Positions 1 through 9,339 of a DNA stretch of 64,000 bases are shown here, piece by piece. The translations under genes and the position numbers were made by a program. The stretch is taken from contig JAZUJK010000021.1 of the NCBI GenBank assembly GCA_045642705.1, positions 62,001 to 126,000 on the forward strand, read 5' to 3'. The DNA comes from UBA1227 sp045642705 (GTDB taxonomy: Bacteria > Bacillota > Clostridia > Oscillospirales > Acutalibacteraceae). Positions within the stretch are counted from its first letter, which is position 1. Every line of letters starts with the position of its first letter. Below the pieces are notes generated by a model, which was given only the letters and a program-made list of their open reading frames with translations, ran no database searches and was not told where the DNA came from.

Positions 1-8
1 AAATTCAT
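1..8 (-). CDS. start of an unidentified gene running off the left edge
   Basis: On the minus strand an ATG lies at 8-6, preceded five bases upstream by an AGGAG ribosome binding site (about 14-18) and further upstream by a consensus promoter. Only the first two codons (Met-Asn) are inside the window, so nothing can be said about the product. That a gene starts here is an inference from the promoter, ribosome binding site and start codon in the right order. Confidence 0.55.
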
Positions 9-66
9 ACAAACTCCTTTTTCCCTAACACAAACATCTCATATTACAGTATTTATTACAATAATG

Positions 67-95
67 ATTATACATCAATTGTTTAGTATTCTCAA
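67..95 (-). promoter_or_regulatory. sigma-A promoter for the left-edge gene
   Basis: On the minus strand TTGAGA (95-90) and TATAAT (72-67) are separated by exactly 17 bases. Transcription would start near 60, about 50 bases before the ATG at 8. Confidence 0.65.
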
Positions 96-690
96 TCAAC
101 CCCATACCCACCAAAACACTACAACTCCACCATATACCATAATACTATAATTAACTTATTAGCATTCTATCGCCTTCATCAGCCCACTATTATATACTGC
201 ATCTTGATATAAGTAGCAACGCAAGAAGATATACAGTTACAGATGCTTCAAGATATTCAGGAACTATATTTATATTTCCCCAAATCGAGATACTTATCTT
301 ATCAGCAACTAGCGACTCTTTGTTTAGTTGCATATTATTTTATCCACATTATTATTTTGGCTCTATTATTTATATTAGGGTACAACATAAATTATGGAGC
401 CTTCTTTTTTGGTGTAAATGCAAAAAAGTGTTTTGATATTAAAGAAAATACGCCTACATTAATATTACTATTGCTAATAATACATATACAAAGCACTTCG
501 ATTCAATAAAATCGGAGTGCTTTTATATACCCGTGATACACTATCTATTTTATCCACACATCAGATCTGTCCTATAAGGTTAACAGTCCAAATGAATTCC
601 TATTCCTTGCCAAATATATTCCCGCCAAATTAACCACTCGCTCTCTGAATCACCAATCATCCCTCATTGCCTGATACTAACGGCCATGCC
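96..690. other. gene-poor AT-rich spacer
   Basis: No convincing gene is seen here. One 88-codon open frame (243-509, plus) is AT-rich and low in complexity, with no clear ribosome binding site. The only structured element is a terminator-like hairpin at 491-525. The stretch separates the left-edge gene from the end of the polysaccharide operon. Confidence 0.5.
491..525 (+). terminator. terminator-like hairpin in the spacer
   Basis: A 13-bp stem (AAGCACTTCGATT with one G:U pair) and a six-base loop are followed by TTTTATAT on the plus strand. No recognised plus-strand gene ends here, so it may belong to an unrecognised short transcript or to a decayed gene. Confidence 0.5.
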
Positions 691-691
691 T

Positions 692-720
692 AAAAAATAA
701 AGCCGGGTCCACGACCCGGC
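692..720 (-). terminator. terminator of the polysaccharide operon
   Basis: Read leftward, the stem GCCGGGTC / GACCCGGC with loop GTG (720-702) is followed by TTTATTTTTTA. It lies 7 bases past the stop codon of the last gene of the operon. Confidence 0.9.
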
Positions 721-726
721 ATTAAC

Positions 727-1926
727 TCAAACTATTTCTCCAAATGTATCAGGGTTATTAGAATCGAACTGCTCGTTTGCCCACATAACTGTTACAAGAT
801 TTTCTGTCTCTGAGAGATTAATTATATTGTGTGTGTAACCTGGGAGCATATGAATTGCTTTGATTTCATCACCAGTTACTTCGAACTCGATAATCTCATC
901 TGTTCCAATTTTGCGTTCTTGAATTAAGCCATGCCCTGATACAACAATAAAGAATTCCCATTTACTGTTATGCCAATGCTGACCTTTGGTAATGCCTGGC
1001 TTTGAGATATTTACAGAAAACTGGCCACAGTTTTCTGTTCTCATTAGTTCGGTGAATGAGCCTCTGTCATCAATATTCATCTTGAGAGGGAAAGATACTT
1101 TTTCCTTTGGGAGATATGAGAGATACATTGAATATAACTTCTTTTCAAAAGAACCATTTGGTATTTCAGGCATAACTAGTGTTTCTGGTTGTGCCTTAAA
1201 CTTTTCAAGACATTCAACAATGTATCCAAGAGTTGCCTTATGAGTTATTGGTGCAGCACAATACTTGCCATTATCACAAAGAATTGTATCTACCCCATCA
1301 AATTCACAATGATGTTCTTTACCTTCTAATGCGTCAAGCATCTCTTCTACAAGATCATCAATAAACAGTAACTCTAATTCTACTGATGGGTCATTTACAG
1401 TAATAGGTAAATCATTTGCCATATTATTGCAGAATGTTCCAATTGCAGAATTATAATTTGGTCTTACCCATTTGCCTGCAAGATTTGGGAAACGATAAAC
1501 GAGTACCTTGGCACCAGTTGTTTCTCCATATTCAAAGAACAATTCTTCACCAGCGCGTTTTGATCTACCATACTCGCTGTCGCCAAAACGGCCAGACAAT
1601 GTTGCTTGAAGCGACGATGAGAGCATAACAGGGCAATTGTTATTATGCTTCTTTAAACTATCAAGTAGCAAAGAAGCAAATCCAAAATTGCCCTCCATAA
1701 ACTCTTCAGCATTTTCTGGCCTATTTACGCCAGCTAAATTAAATACAAAATCACAATCAGCGCAGAAGGAATCCAATTCCTCTGCGCTATTGTTTATGTC
1801 ATATTCATAGATTTTATCAATCTGAATTCCAGGTCGTGTGCGGTTTTTACCGTCACGAATGTTTTTCAAATTTTCTACGAGGTTTCTGCCAACAAAACCG
1901 TTGGCACCAGTTACAAGAATACTCAT
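727..1926 (-). CDS. capF: CapF-type bifunctional sugar reductase (SDR plus cupin), UDP-L-FucNAc pathway
   Basis: This is a two-domain protein of 399 residues. The N-terminal part is a short-chain dehydrogenase/epimerase with the NAD(P)-binding motif TGANGFVG near residues 6-13. The C-terminal part (about 285-395) is a cupin with a GQHWHNSKWEFF segment. This architecture is typical of CapF/WbjC, which works after CapE on the way to UDP-N-acetyl-L-fucosamine. CapE and CapG homologues lie directly upstream, which supports the assignment. The ATG at 1926 was chosen because AAAGGA lies about 7 bases before it. It overlaps the previous stop by one base (TAATG), which suggests translational coupling. 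A TTG six codons earlier is possible but less likely. Confidence 0.9.
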   Translation of the reverse strand: MSILVTGANGFVGRNLVENLKNIRDGKNRTRPGIQIDKIYEYDINNSAEELDSFCADCDFVFNLAGVNRPENAEEFMEGNFGFASLLLDSLKKHNNNCPVMLSSSLQATLSGRFGDSEYGRSKRAGEELFFEYGETTGAKVLVYRFPNLAGKWVRPNYNSAIGTFCNNMANDLPITVNDPSVELELLFIDDLVEEMLDALEGKEHHCEFDGVDTILCDNGKYCAAPITHKATLGYIVECLEKFKAQPETLVMPEIPNGSFEKKLYSMYLSYLPKEKVSFPLKMNIDDRGSFTELMRTENCGQFSVNISKPGITKGQHWHNSKWEFFIVVSGHGLIQERKIGTDEIIEFEVTGDEIKAIHMLPGYTHNIINLSETENLVTVMWANEQFDSNNPDTFGEIV

Positions 1927-3095
1927 TAAATATCCTTTCTCCAAACCATTCTGTTAACTATGTTTGTATATGACTGAATTATACGGATTACCTTCATTGA
2001 AACGTTAGTATCTGTATAATCAGGGCACGATTTGCCAAGAAGACCCTTGTCTCTCATTTCAATTGCCATATCAGTTGCCTGAAGCAATTCCTTCTCTGTT
2101 ATGCCGGCGATAATGAAATCGCCTGCATCAATTGCTTCAGGACGCTCCGTAGAAGTACGGATGCATACTGCAGCAATTGGGGAACCAATTGAAATGTAGA
2201 AAGATGACTCTTCTGGCAGTGTGCCAGAATCAGAAATAACAGCAAGGCTGTTCATCTGGAGATTATTATAATCACTAAAGTTTAAAGGAACATTTACTTT
2301 AACCCTTGAATCAAGTACAAAACCTGTTTCTTCTAACTTCTTTTTTGAGCGTGGATGGCAAGAATATAATACTGGTACATCATATTTCTTTGCCAAAGCA
2401 TTTATAGCATTAAATAGAGAATTAAAATTCTTTTCAGAATCAAGATTCTCCTCACGGTGAGCAGAAAGAAGAATGTACTTTCCTTTTTCAAGACCTAATC
2501 TTTCAAGAACATCGCTATTCTTAATTTTATCAAGATTACCTGTAAGCACTTCTGCCATAGGAGAACCAGTTACATAGATTCTTTCTTTAGGGAATCCCAT
2601 CTCAATAAGATAACGTCTTGCAGCCTCAGAATATGGAAGATTAACATCTGAAATAATATCAACTATTCTTCTATTTGTTTCCTCTGGGAGGCATTCATCC
2701 TTGCAACGATTTCCTGCCTCCATATGGAATACTGGAATATGAAGTCTTTTAGCATTAATAGCAGAAAGGCAACTATTTGTATCCCCCAATACTAAAACAG
2801 CATCAGGCTTAAGTTCAGCCATTAAATCATAAGTTTGGCTAATGATATTGCCACAAGTTTCACCTAAGTTCTTGCCTGCTACATTCAATAATATATCAGG
2901 ACCACCAAGTTCCAAATCCTCCCAAAAAACAAGTGAAAGATTTGGATCATAGTTCTGATTAGTGTAGACAATACATGTATCCATATACTCTCTAGCACAT
3001 TTCATTGTAGCAGCAAGTCTAATTATTTCTGGTCTTGTACCAGCAATAATCATCAACTTGTTTTTGCCATTGTTCTTCCAATTAAAATCTGCCAT
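1926..3095 (-). CDS. capG: non-hydrolysing UDP-N-acetylglucosamine 2-epimerase, CapG-like
   Basis: The 389-residue cytoplasmic protein belongs to the WecB/CapG family, with the GTRPEIIR segment near residue 19 and the SGTLPEES segment in the C-terminal half that contributes to the UDP-sugar site. Between CapE and CapF it most likely carries out the last epimerisation to UDP-L-FucNAc. A role on UDP-GlcNAc or on the uronic-acid branch of this locus is also possible. The ATG is preceded by GAGGT and lies only 4 bases after the capE stop, so it is part of the same operon. Confidence 0.88.
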   Translation of the reverse strand: MADFNWKNNGKNKLMIIAGTRPEIIRLAATMKCAREYMDTCIVYTNQNYDPNLSLVFWEDLELGGPDILLNVAGKNLGETCGNIISQTYDLMAELKPDAVLVLGDTNSCLSAINAKRLHIPVFHMEAGNRCKDECLPEETNRRIVDIISDVNLPYSEAARRYLIEMGFPKERIYVTGSPMAEVLTGNLDKIKNSDVLERLGLEKGKYILLSAHREENLDSEKNFNSLFNAINALAKKYDVPVLYSCHPRSKKKLEETGFVLDSRVKVNVPLNFSDYNNLQMNSLAVISDSGTLPEESSFYISIGSPIAAVCIRTSTERPEAIDAGDFIIAGITEKELLQATDMAIEMRDKGLLGKSCPDYTDTNVSMKVIRIIQSYTNIVNRMVWRKDI

Positions 3096-3099
3096 AAAT

Positions 3100-4134
3100 T
3101 TATACCTCAGCTAATCTTTCTTGGATATATTTAAGACTTGCAATTTTTTCTTTTGTTTGTTCTACATCTAAAAGTGCTGTGTTGTTACTATTAAACTCTG
3201 ATAGTTTAGCACGTTCCACATTACCTTCAGTAAAGAATTTATCATAATTAAGTCCACGCTTATCACATGGTACTCTATAAAAGTTTCCTAAATCAATTGC
3301 ATGAGAACATTCTTCGTTTGTCAACAAAGTCTCATACATTTTTTCACCATGACGAATACCTATCGTCTTGATATTGTTCTTATCGCCACCAAACAATTCA
3401 CAAACAGCTTCCGCCTGTGTTTGAATTGTACAAGCTGGTGCCTTTTGAACAAGAATATCACCAGATTCACCGTTTTCAAAAGCAAACAAAACAAGGTCAA
3501 CCGCCTCGTCAAGAGACATAATAAATCTTGTCATACTTGGCTCAGTTAAAGTGATTGGTTGTCCGCCCTTTATCTGGTCAATCCAAAGTGGAATAACAGA
3601 ACCACGACTACACATTACATTACCATAACGGGTTACACAGATCTTTGTTTTATCTGTAGTGCGTGATTTTGCAACGGCTACCTTCTCCATCATTGCCTTA
3701 GAAGTTCCCATTGCATTAACTGGATATGCTGCTTTATCTGTTGATAAGCATATAACTGCCTCTACACCCTCTTCAATAGCCGCAGTCAAAACATTATCAG
3801 TTCCAAGGACATTAGTCTTAACAGCCTCTATAGGGAAGAACTCACAAGAAGGGACCTGCTTCAAAGCAGCAGCATGAAATACATAATCCACCCCATGCAT
3901 AGCGTTCTTAACAGATGCCAAATCACGAACATCGCCAATATAGAAACTAATCTTATCAGCAACTTCTGGCATCTTTGCTTGGAATTCATGGCGCATATCA
4001 TCTTGCTTTTTCTCATCACGAGAAAAGATGCGAATTTCACCAATATCAGTATCCAAAAATCTATTTAATACAGCATTTCCAAAAGAACCCGTACCACCAG
4101 TAATCATTAAAGTTTTATCTTTTGTAAAAGACAT
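3100..4134 (-). CDS. capE: CapE-type UDP-GlcNAc 4,6-dehydratase (inverting)
   Basis: This soluble SDR of 344 residues has the cofactor loop TGGTGSFG (residues 12-19) and FHAAALKQVP near 86. The catalytic region is STDKAAYPVNAMGTSK, where Met142 and Lys146 replace the usual Tyr-x3-Lys pair, as in CapE and FlaA1-like dehydratases. Family knowledge says it forms the 4-keto-6-deoxy intermediate that begins UDP-L-FucNAc synthesis. It is followed immediately by the CapG and CapF homologues. It is distinct from the longer membrane-bound dehydratase at the head of this operon. Confidence 0.9.
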   Translation of the reverse strand: MSFTKDKTLMITGGTGSFGNAVLNRFLDTDIGEIRIFSRDEKKQDDMRHEFQAKMPEVADKISFYIGDVRDLASVKNAMHGVDYVFHAAALKQVPSCEFFPIEAVKTNVLGTDNVLTAAIEEGVEAVICLSTDKAAYPVNAMGTSKAMMEKVAVAKSRTTDKTKICVTRYGNVMCSRGSVIPLWIDQIKGGQPITLTEPSMTRFIMSLDEAVDLVLFAFENGESGDILVQKAPACTIQTQAEAVCELFGGDKNNIKTIGIRHGEKMYETLLTNEECSHAIDLGNFYRVPCDKRGLNYDKFFTEGNVERAKLSEFNSNNTALLDVEQTKEKIASLKYIQERLAEV

Positions 4135-4161
4135 ATCTGTCCTCCAATTTTATATTTTGTT

Positions 4162-5376
4162 TTAATCTTTAAGTAATTTCTTTTTTTCTTCACTCGTATT
4201 ACAGGATATATAGATGATAATCATTACTATTAATTTAATAACATTAGTTAAAAGTGTTCCAACACAAAATCCCATAAGACCCCAGATTTTCAAAAGGGCA
4301 AGACACAATGTAATATAAATTATTACTGTACCTGCACTTAATACAATCTGCCATTTCATATCAAAAAACTTCAAAATGAATGGATTTACTATTGAAATCA
4401 ATGCACCAAATATTGATGCAGCTGTCACAATATGTATATATTTAATTGCTTCACTAATATATTGAGGATATAACCATTGTAATACCGGTTTACTAATTGC
4501 TACACAAAAAATGTATCCAACAATACAAAAAACTGAACTAATTAATAATGTCTGTCCAAAAAGCTTATTTGACTTCGTTTTCATTTTTGCCAAATAAGTC
4601 AAAGCCACACTACTTATTGGTCCTATTGCTAAAGAGACTATTTTACCAAAAATTGTTGCCGAATAATAAATGGCAACTATTGTTCCTCCCAACAAAGGAT
4701 ATAACAAAAGCTTATCTGCATAAGAAATAATTCTTCCTAACAAGCCAGCAACAAGTAGCCACACACTTTGAATTGAAACCTCTTTAAACAATTCGGTTTT
4801 TCGAAAAGGCTCTTTCCAAATGTCAGTAGTAAAAACAATAAATATCAGACTTAATATTAAAGCAGTTAAATATACTATTTGCCAATATTCACACTTTAAA
4901 AACAACCAATATCCAAAAACATATCCAATTGTTAAAATTGCATTATTTATAGTAATAAACAAATAATTTATCTTTATTCGATATGCAACAATATAATATT
5001 CACGTAACAACCAAAGCGTTGTCATTATTATTGTTAGTATTAGTCCCCCAAACGAATCCTCGCTTTTATAGAATAGCGTAAACACTGCAACAGCAACAAT
5101 ATTTGCAATGATCAACACCATCGTTATTAAGGAAAAGTCACCTTTTACTTTTTTTTCATCATATTTGTTTTGAAAAATAAGCCTAATATTATTAATAACG
5201 TTTCCAAAAGTTGCTGGAACCGTATTAACAAAAGCTATTATAGTAACGAACAATCCATATTTGCTATCTCCCATTACAATTGACATTCGTGGAAGTATAA
5301 ACAATTGTAAAACTATAATTGGTATCGCTGTTGCCACTATATTCAAAAGCATATCATATATTACTTTTTTCTTCAT
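4162..5376 (-). CDS. Wzx-like oligosaccharide flippase
   Basis: This hydrophobic 404-residue protein has about twelve predicted membrane segments and starts with a short Lys-rich cytoplasmic end (MKKKVIYDMLLN). It resembles the polysaccharide-transport branch of the MOP/MATE superfamily, which moves undecaprenyl-linked repeat units across the membrane. Its start overlaps the end of the Wzy-like gene by 23 bases. Base composition is clearly more AT-rich than that of the housekeeping genes in the window, as is common for Wzx/Wzy genes of exchangeable capsule loci. The exact substrate cannot be read from sequence. Confidence 0.85.
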   Translation of the reverse strand: MKKKVIYDMLLNIVATAIPIIVLQLFILPRMSIVMGDSKYGLFVTIIAFVNTVPATFGNVINNIRLIFQNKYDEKKVKGDFSLITMVLIIANIVAVAVFTLFYKSEDSFGGLILTIIMTTLWLLREYYIVAYRIKINYLFITINNAILTIGYVFGYWLFLKCEYWQIVYLTALILSLIFIVFTTDIWKEPFRKTELFKEVSIQSVWLLVAGLLGRIISYADKLLLYPLLGGTIVAIYYSATIFGKIVSLAIGPISSVALTYLAKMKTKSNKLFGQTLLISSVFCIVGYIFCVAISKPVLQWLYPQYISEAIKYIHIVTAASIFGALISIVNPFILKFFDMKWQIVLSAGTVIIYITLCLALLKIWGLMGFCVGTLLTNVIKLIVMIIIYISCNTSEEKKKLLKD

Positions 5377-6541
5377 ATAAATCTCTTTCTCTCATATTTA
5401 TCGATTTTAAGCACAGTGCTATTCCAATATAGAATTGTACAGCCTCAACAAACGAATCAGAGATAAGTAATGCAGCCATATATGAAACAAACACTTCACA
5501 CAAATTGTTTAATGTTAAATTATTTTTTCCCCTTATTCCTCGAATTATTATTACTAGAATTACCATAAACAATGCAATTCCTATAATCAATCCAAAAGAA
5601 AGACAAAATTCTATAACAATATTATGTGGATACAATCCTTCCGATTCCCATCCGCCAGTTATTCCTGCTCCCCAAAATACATATTTATTCTTTATTAAAT
5701 CTATATAATGTAAATATAGCGATTCTCTTCCCGAATCAACTGAGATCTCACTTGATAATAATAAATTCAATGTACGACTATTATATCCATTGTTACTTAA
5801 AATCGTATACAACGAACTAGCAAGTTGCCTCCAAAACAACAACACAGTCATTATAAATAAAACAATTGTTGTTTTTAATCCCCGTGATACATTGCTTCCA
5901 AATATTTTTATTAAAAGATATCCAAACAAGCAAATAATAGGACCTCTTGAGGCACCAAGTATTATCACTGTAATTGATACAAAAATAAACAATAAATCTA
6001 TTTTTTTCTTGTTGTTAATAAAATCATCAATGAAAAGCAATAAATCAAGCAACAAATAATATCCTGCTGACATTATATATGTGCCCTCTTCAGCATTTTT
6101 TGATAAAATGACAATCGATAACAAAAGCAAGGAAGGAATAGCTATAAAATAAAGTTTACGTGTTAAAATATAATAATCAATAATACAATAAGCACTTATT
6201 CCCAATGGCACATACACACAAAGTAAATAAAAATAGTTTCTTTCAAAATATGATAGATCAACATCGCCAAAATAGCGTGACATTATTAGCAAAACAAAAA
6301 TTATTAATTCCGTTGAAACAAAAAGTTTTATATTACGTTTACTTATAGGTATTAATGCACCGATTAACAATATAGCCAGTATGGCCTTTGAAACAAAAGA
6401 CCACCATGCGAACTCTCCTAAATATATTTTTACGAACAAATTGAGTGCTGCCACAAAAAAGTACCCCGCAATAAAATTGGACAACACCCCATCATAAGTA
6501 ATTGCATTAGTACTTACCTTTATTACACCGTTATTTTTCAT
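5354..6541 (-). CDS. Wzy-like polysaccharide polymerase (O-antigen ligase/polymerase type)
   Basis: This 395-residue protein has roughly ten membrane segments and a larger extracytoplasmic loop near residues 215-300 (the SRTLNLL to GWESEGLYPHN area), a layout typical of Wzy and WaaL-like proteins. Wzy proteins share little sequence, so the call rests on topology and on the neighbouring Wzx, phosphoglycosyl transferase and glycosyltransferases. The ATG at 6541 was chosen over an upstream TTG/CTG-type start because it has an AGG just upstream. It overlaps the end of the aminotransferase gene by 11 bases. Confidence 0.8.
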   Translation of the reverse strand: MKNNGVIKVSTNAITYDGVLSNFIAGYFFVAALNLFVKIYLGEFAWWSFVSKAILAILLIGALIPISKRNIKLFVSTELIIFVLLIMSRYFGDVDLSYFERNYFYLLCVYVPLGISAYCIIDYYILTRKLYFIAIPSLLLLSIVILSKNAEEGTYIMSAGYYLLLDLLLFIDDFINNKKKIDLLFIFVSITVIILGASRGPIICLFGYLLIKIFGSNVSRGLKTTIVLFIMTVLLFWRQLASSLYTILSNNGYNSRTLNLLLSSEISVDSGRESLYLHYIDLIKNKYVFWGAGITGGWESEGLYPHNIVIEFCLSFGLIIGIALFMVILVIIIRGIRGKNNLTLNNLCEVFVSYMAALLISDSFVEAVQFYIGIALCLKSINMRERDLYEEKSNI

Positions 6542-7673
6542 GGTAACCTGCAAACATCTCCACACATTCTACAATTCTGTACTGTTCTTCCTTTGTAATA
6601 TAAGGATGTATAGGAATTGATAGCACCCTATCACACAAAGATGCCGTTTTTGATAAATCAACCTTTACACAATCGAATTTATCAAATGCCTTTTGCTCAT
6701 GCATAGGCTTTGGATAATATACCATACTTGGTACACCATTTTCTTTTAAATAAGTTCGCAACCCATCACGTTGTGATACATCCTTTAATAGTATTGAATA
6801 CTGTGCCCAACTTGAAAGAAATCCTGGAAGTACAGTTGGGGTAATCACATCAACATTTTTTAATAGTTCCGTATATCTTAATGCGACTTCATTTACATCC
6901 ATTACTTCATAATCCTTAAATGCTTTAAATTTTACTAGAAGAATCGCAGCTTGAATTGTATCAAGACGAGAATTCATACCAATACGAACATTATCATACT
7001 TATTTGAACCCTTTCCATGAATCCTAAGTGACTTCATAAGAGAAGCGAGTTCATCATCATCGGTAAAAATTGCACCACCATCTCCATAACAGCCTAATGG
7101 CTTTGCTGGGAAAAATGAAGTTGTAGCTATATCACCAAATGAGCAAGCCTTTTTATCTCCTATTTGTCCCCCAAATCCTTGTGCAGCATCTTCAAGAAGC
7201 TGAAGATTATATTTTCTACAAATAGGAATTATTTCATTAAAGTTTGCCGGTTGACCAAACAAGTCAACTGCAACAACACCTTTTGGTATTAATTTACCTT
7301 CAGATAACACTAAGTTGATTGCATTTTCAAGAGACACGGGATCCATATTAAATGTATCTTTACATACATCAACAAATATTGGTGTTGCACCCTCATCTGC
7401 TACTATTTCACCTGATGAAAAGAATGTAAAATCAGGAACAAATACAGCATCTCCTGGTCCCCATCCCCATGCAATTGCTGCAAGAGACAAAGCGTCTGTG
7501 CCATTTGCACATGAAATGCAATGTTTTACACCCACATATTCAGCAAGTTCTGCTTCTAATTCAGATACTTGTTGACCTAAAATACAATTACATTCTGTTG
7601 CAACTTTTATCATTGCAGCATCAATATCAGTTTTTAAAACTTGATACTGCTTTTTTAAATCTCTAAATTCCAT
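6531..7673 (-). CDS. DegT/DnrJ/EryC1 sugar aminotransferase, WbpE/WlbC-like
   Basis: This PLP-dependent aminotransferase of 380 residues has the segment LEDAAQGFGG and the internal-aldimine Lys in SFFPAKPLG near residue 185. It resembles WbpE/WlbC enzymes, which aminate a 3-keto UDP-uronic acid. It is followed in the biosynthetic logic by the adjacent Gfo/Idh/MocA oxidoreductase and a UDP-sugar dehydrogenase three genes upstream. This matches the WbpA-WbpB-WbpE route to 3-amino-uronic acids. The stop of the oxidoreductase gene and this start are adjacent, so the two are probably coupled. Its substrate position (C3 or C4) is inferred. Confidence 0.82.
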   Translation of the reverse strand: MEFRDLKKQYQVLKTDIDAAMIKVATECNCILGQQVSELEAELAEYVGVKHCISCANGTDALSLAAIAWGWGPGDAVFVPDFTFFSSGEIVADEGATPIFVDVCKDTFNMDPVSLENAINLVLSEGKLIPKGVVAVDLFGQPANFNEIIPICRKYNLQLLEDAAQGFGGQIGDKKACSFGDIATTSFFPAKPLGCYGDGGAIFTDDDELASLMKSLRIHGKGSNKYDNVRIGMNSRLDTIQAAILLVKFKAFKDYEVMDVNEVALRYTELLKNVDVITPTVLPGFLSSWAQYSILLKDVSQRDGLRTYLKENGVPSMVYYPKPMHEQKAFDKFDCVKVDLSKTASLCDRVLSIPIHPYITKEEQYRIVECVEMFAGYHEK

Positions 7674-8749
7674 TAGAATTCACCTATCATATCAGTACTC
7701 TTGAAGTTTGTAAGAGGAAGTTTTACTGGTACTCCTGTTTTTTGACTCTTATAAATTGCAAGTATCATTTCAACAGCATTTCTTCCTGCCTGAGCATCAA
7801 CATATGGTTCTCTATCATTTTCAATAGCATCTATAACATCTGCAAATAAACTTGTATGTCCATTACCATATACATTACTTGTTGCTTCCTGAAGGCCCTT
7901 GTTTTCTGCATCATCTTCAGTTTCATCAGCGAAGTCCCAAACATCAATATTGTTCGTTGATGTTCCACCAATCTTTACTGTGCCTTTTTCACCAAATACA
8001 TAAAGTGTTTCTTCAAGGTTCTTTGGGTAAACATTAGTTGTGCCCTCAATTGTTGCTATGGCGCCATTTTTAAACTTAACAATTGCCATACCAACATCTT
8101 CTGCTTCCAAATAATCGTGAAACTGTTGACGAGTTGTACCATATATTTCATCGACTTCGTTTCCAAACATCCAGCGAAGGAGATCAATGCCATGGATACA
8201 TTGATTCATTAGACAACCTCCGTCTTCTGCCCATGTTCCTCTCCAAGGAGCTTGATCATAATACTGTTTGCCGCGGTTCCAGCGAACATGAATTGAGCCA
8301 TGTGAAAGTTTTCCAAATCGGCCAGATTCAATAGCTACTCTAAGTTGTTGAATAGCAACATTAAATCTATTCTGATGGCATGCGCAAACCTTGACATTCT
8401 TTTCTTTTGAGAGAGCAATAATCTTATCACAATCATCAAGTGACATTGCCATTGGTTTCTCAATAATTACATGTTTACCTGCATCAATACAATAAAGAGC
8501 TATTTCTGCATGAGAACCACTTTCTGTTGCAATACTCACGAGTTCAATTTCTGGATTATCTTCAAGCATTACTTTATAGTCCATATAGCGCTTAATAGAT
8601 TTGTCTGCGACAATATCATTTTTATTAAGCACTTCTTCAATATTCTCTGGGACAATGTCACACACCGCAACAATTTCAAGTTTATTGTTAATTGCTGCCT
8701 TTATGTGATTTGTCGAAATTCGGCCTGCGCCTATTAGTGCGTATTTCAT
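7673..8749 (-). CDS. Gfo/Idh/MocA-family sugar oxidoreductase, WbpB/WlbA-like role
   Basis: A 358-residue NAD(P)-dependent oxidoreductase. The Rossmann start is IGAGRIS near residues 7-13, the EKPMAM signature lies near 97-102, and the C-terminal domain has GGCLMNQCIHGIDLLRWMFG, with the His typical of the catalytic region. With the UDP-sugar 6-dehydrogenase and the DegT aminotransferase it would oxidise the C3 hydroxyl of a UDP-N-acetylhexosaminuronate. Other Gfo/Idh/MocA enzymes act on unrelated sugars, so the pathway role rests on context. Confidence 0.8.
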   Translation of the reverse strand: MKYALIGAGRISTNHIKAAINNKLEIVAVCDIVPENIEEVLNKNDIVADKSIKRYMDYKVMLEDNPEIELVSIATESGSHAEIALYCIDAGKHVIIEKPMAMSLDDCDKIIALSKEKNVKVCACHQNRFNVAIQQLRVAIESGRFGKLSHGSIHVRWNRGKQYYDQAPWRGTWAEDGGCLMNQCIHGIDLLRWMFGNEVDEIYGTTRQQFHDYLEAEDVGMAIVKFKNGAIATIEGTTNVYPKNLEETLYVFGEKGTVKIGGTSTNNIDVWDFADETEDDAENKGLQEATSNVYGNGHTSLFADVIDAIENDREPYVDAQAGRNAVEMILAIYKSQKTGVPVKLPLTNFKSTDMIGEF

Positions 8750-9339
8750 AACCTTGCCTCTTCAAAAATTAATTTTACCAAATCCTTTGGACTATTACAT
8801 AACAAATAATCAATACCTTCTTTGTTGAAATCATCAATTGTATTTAATCCATATGAGACCATAATTGCAAGAATATTTTCCTCTTTTCCAACCAACAAAT
8901 CTTGTATTGAATCACCAACTATTATACCCTTATCTGTACAATTATCTAAAACATATTCGTATTTACTTGTGCTGTCATCAAGAACCACATAAGGCAATTT
9001 AATCCCTAATTTTTCAAGCTGCCAAATAAAATTTGTCTCGTTCCTTCTTTTAGTCAAAATAGTGGCATCAAGACTATAAAGAATTCTTAAATCATTTTCA
9101 GATATCACAATTTTATCTAGTTCCAAATAAGATTTATCTTCCAGCAAAAGTTTTTTCTTTTCAAAATATTTATCACATAAAGATACATTTAATGCTTTTG
9201 CAACCAATTCATCTTTTTTTAATTTTTGCTTGAAAAATTTATATGACTTAAAATCAACTGTCCCATTTAGATGGCAAAACACATTATAATATCTTGGCCA
9301 TAAATCAATTATAGTTCCATCAAAATCTAAATAAATCAT
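8746..9339 (-). CDS. HAD-family hydrolase (first ATP-grasp/HAD pair)
   Basis: A 197-residue haloacid-dehalogenase-like phosphatase. Motif I is DFDGTI at residues 5-10, with Asp5 as the expected nucleophile. A lysine (TKRR area) follows and motif IV is GDSIQDLLVG. It overlaps the preceding ATP-grasp gene and the following oxidoreductase gene by 4 bases each, so the three are almost certainly translated together. The substrate is unknown. A second HAD gene at 16604-17200 also sits beside an ATP-grasp gene, which suggests that the HAD and ATP-grasp proteins act in one modification step. Confidence 0.8.
   Translation of the reverse strand: MIYLDFDGTIIDLWPRYYNVFCHLNGTVDFKSYKFFKQKLKKDELVAKALNVSLCDKYFEKKKLLLEDKSYLELDKIVISENDLRILYSLDATILTKRRNETNFIWQLEKLGIKLPYVVLDDSTSKYEYVLDNCTDKGIIVGDSIQDLLVGKEENILAIMVSYGLNTIDDFNKEGIDYLLCNSPKDLVKLIFEEARL

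Noticed and set aside
243..509. 88-codon plus-strand open frame in the left spacer
   Set aside because: The product is low in complexity and AT-driven, with no clear ribosome binding site or promoter and no family resemblance. The terminator at its end is noted separately.
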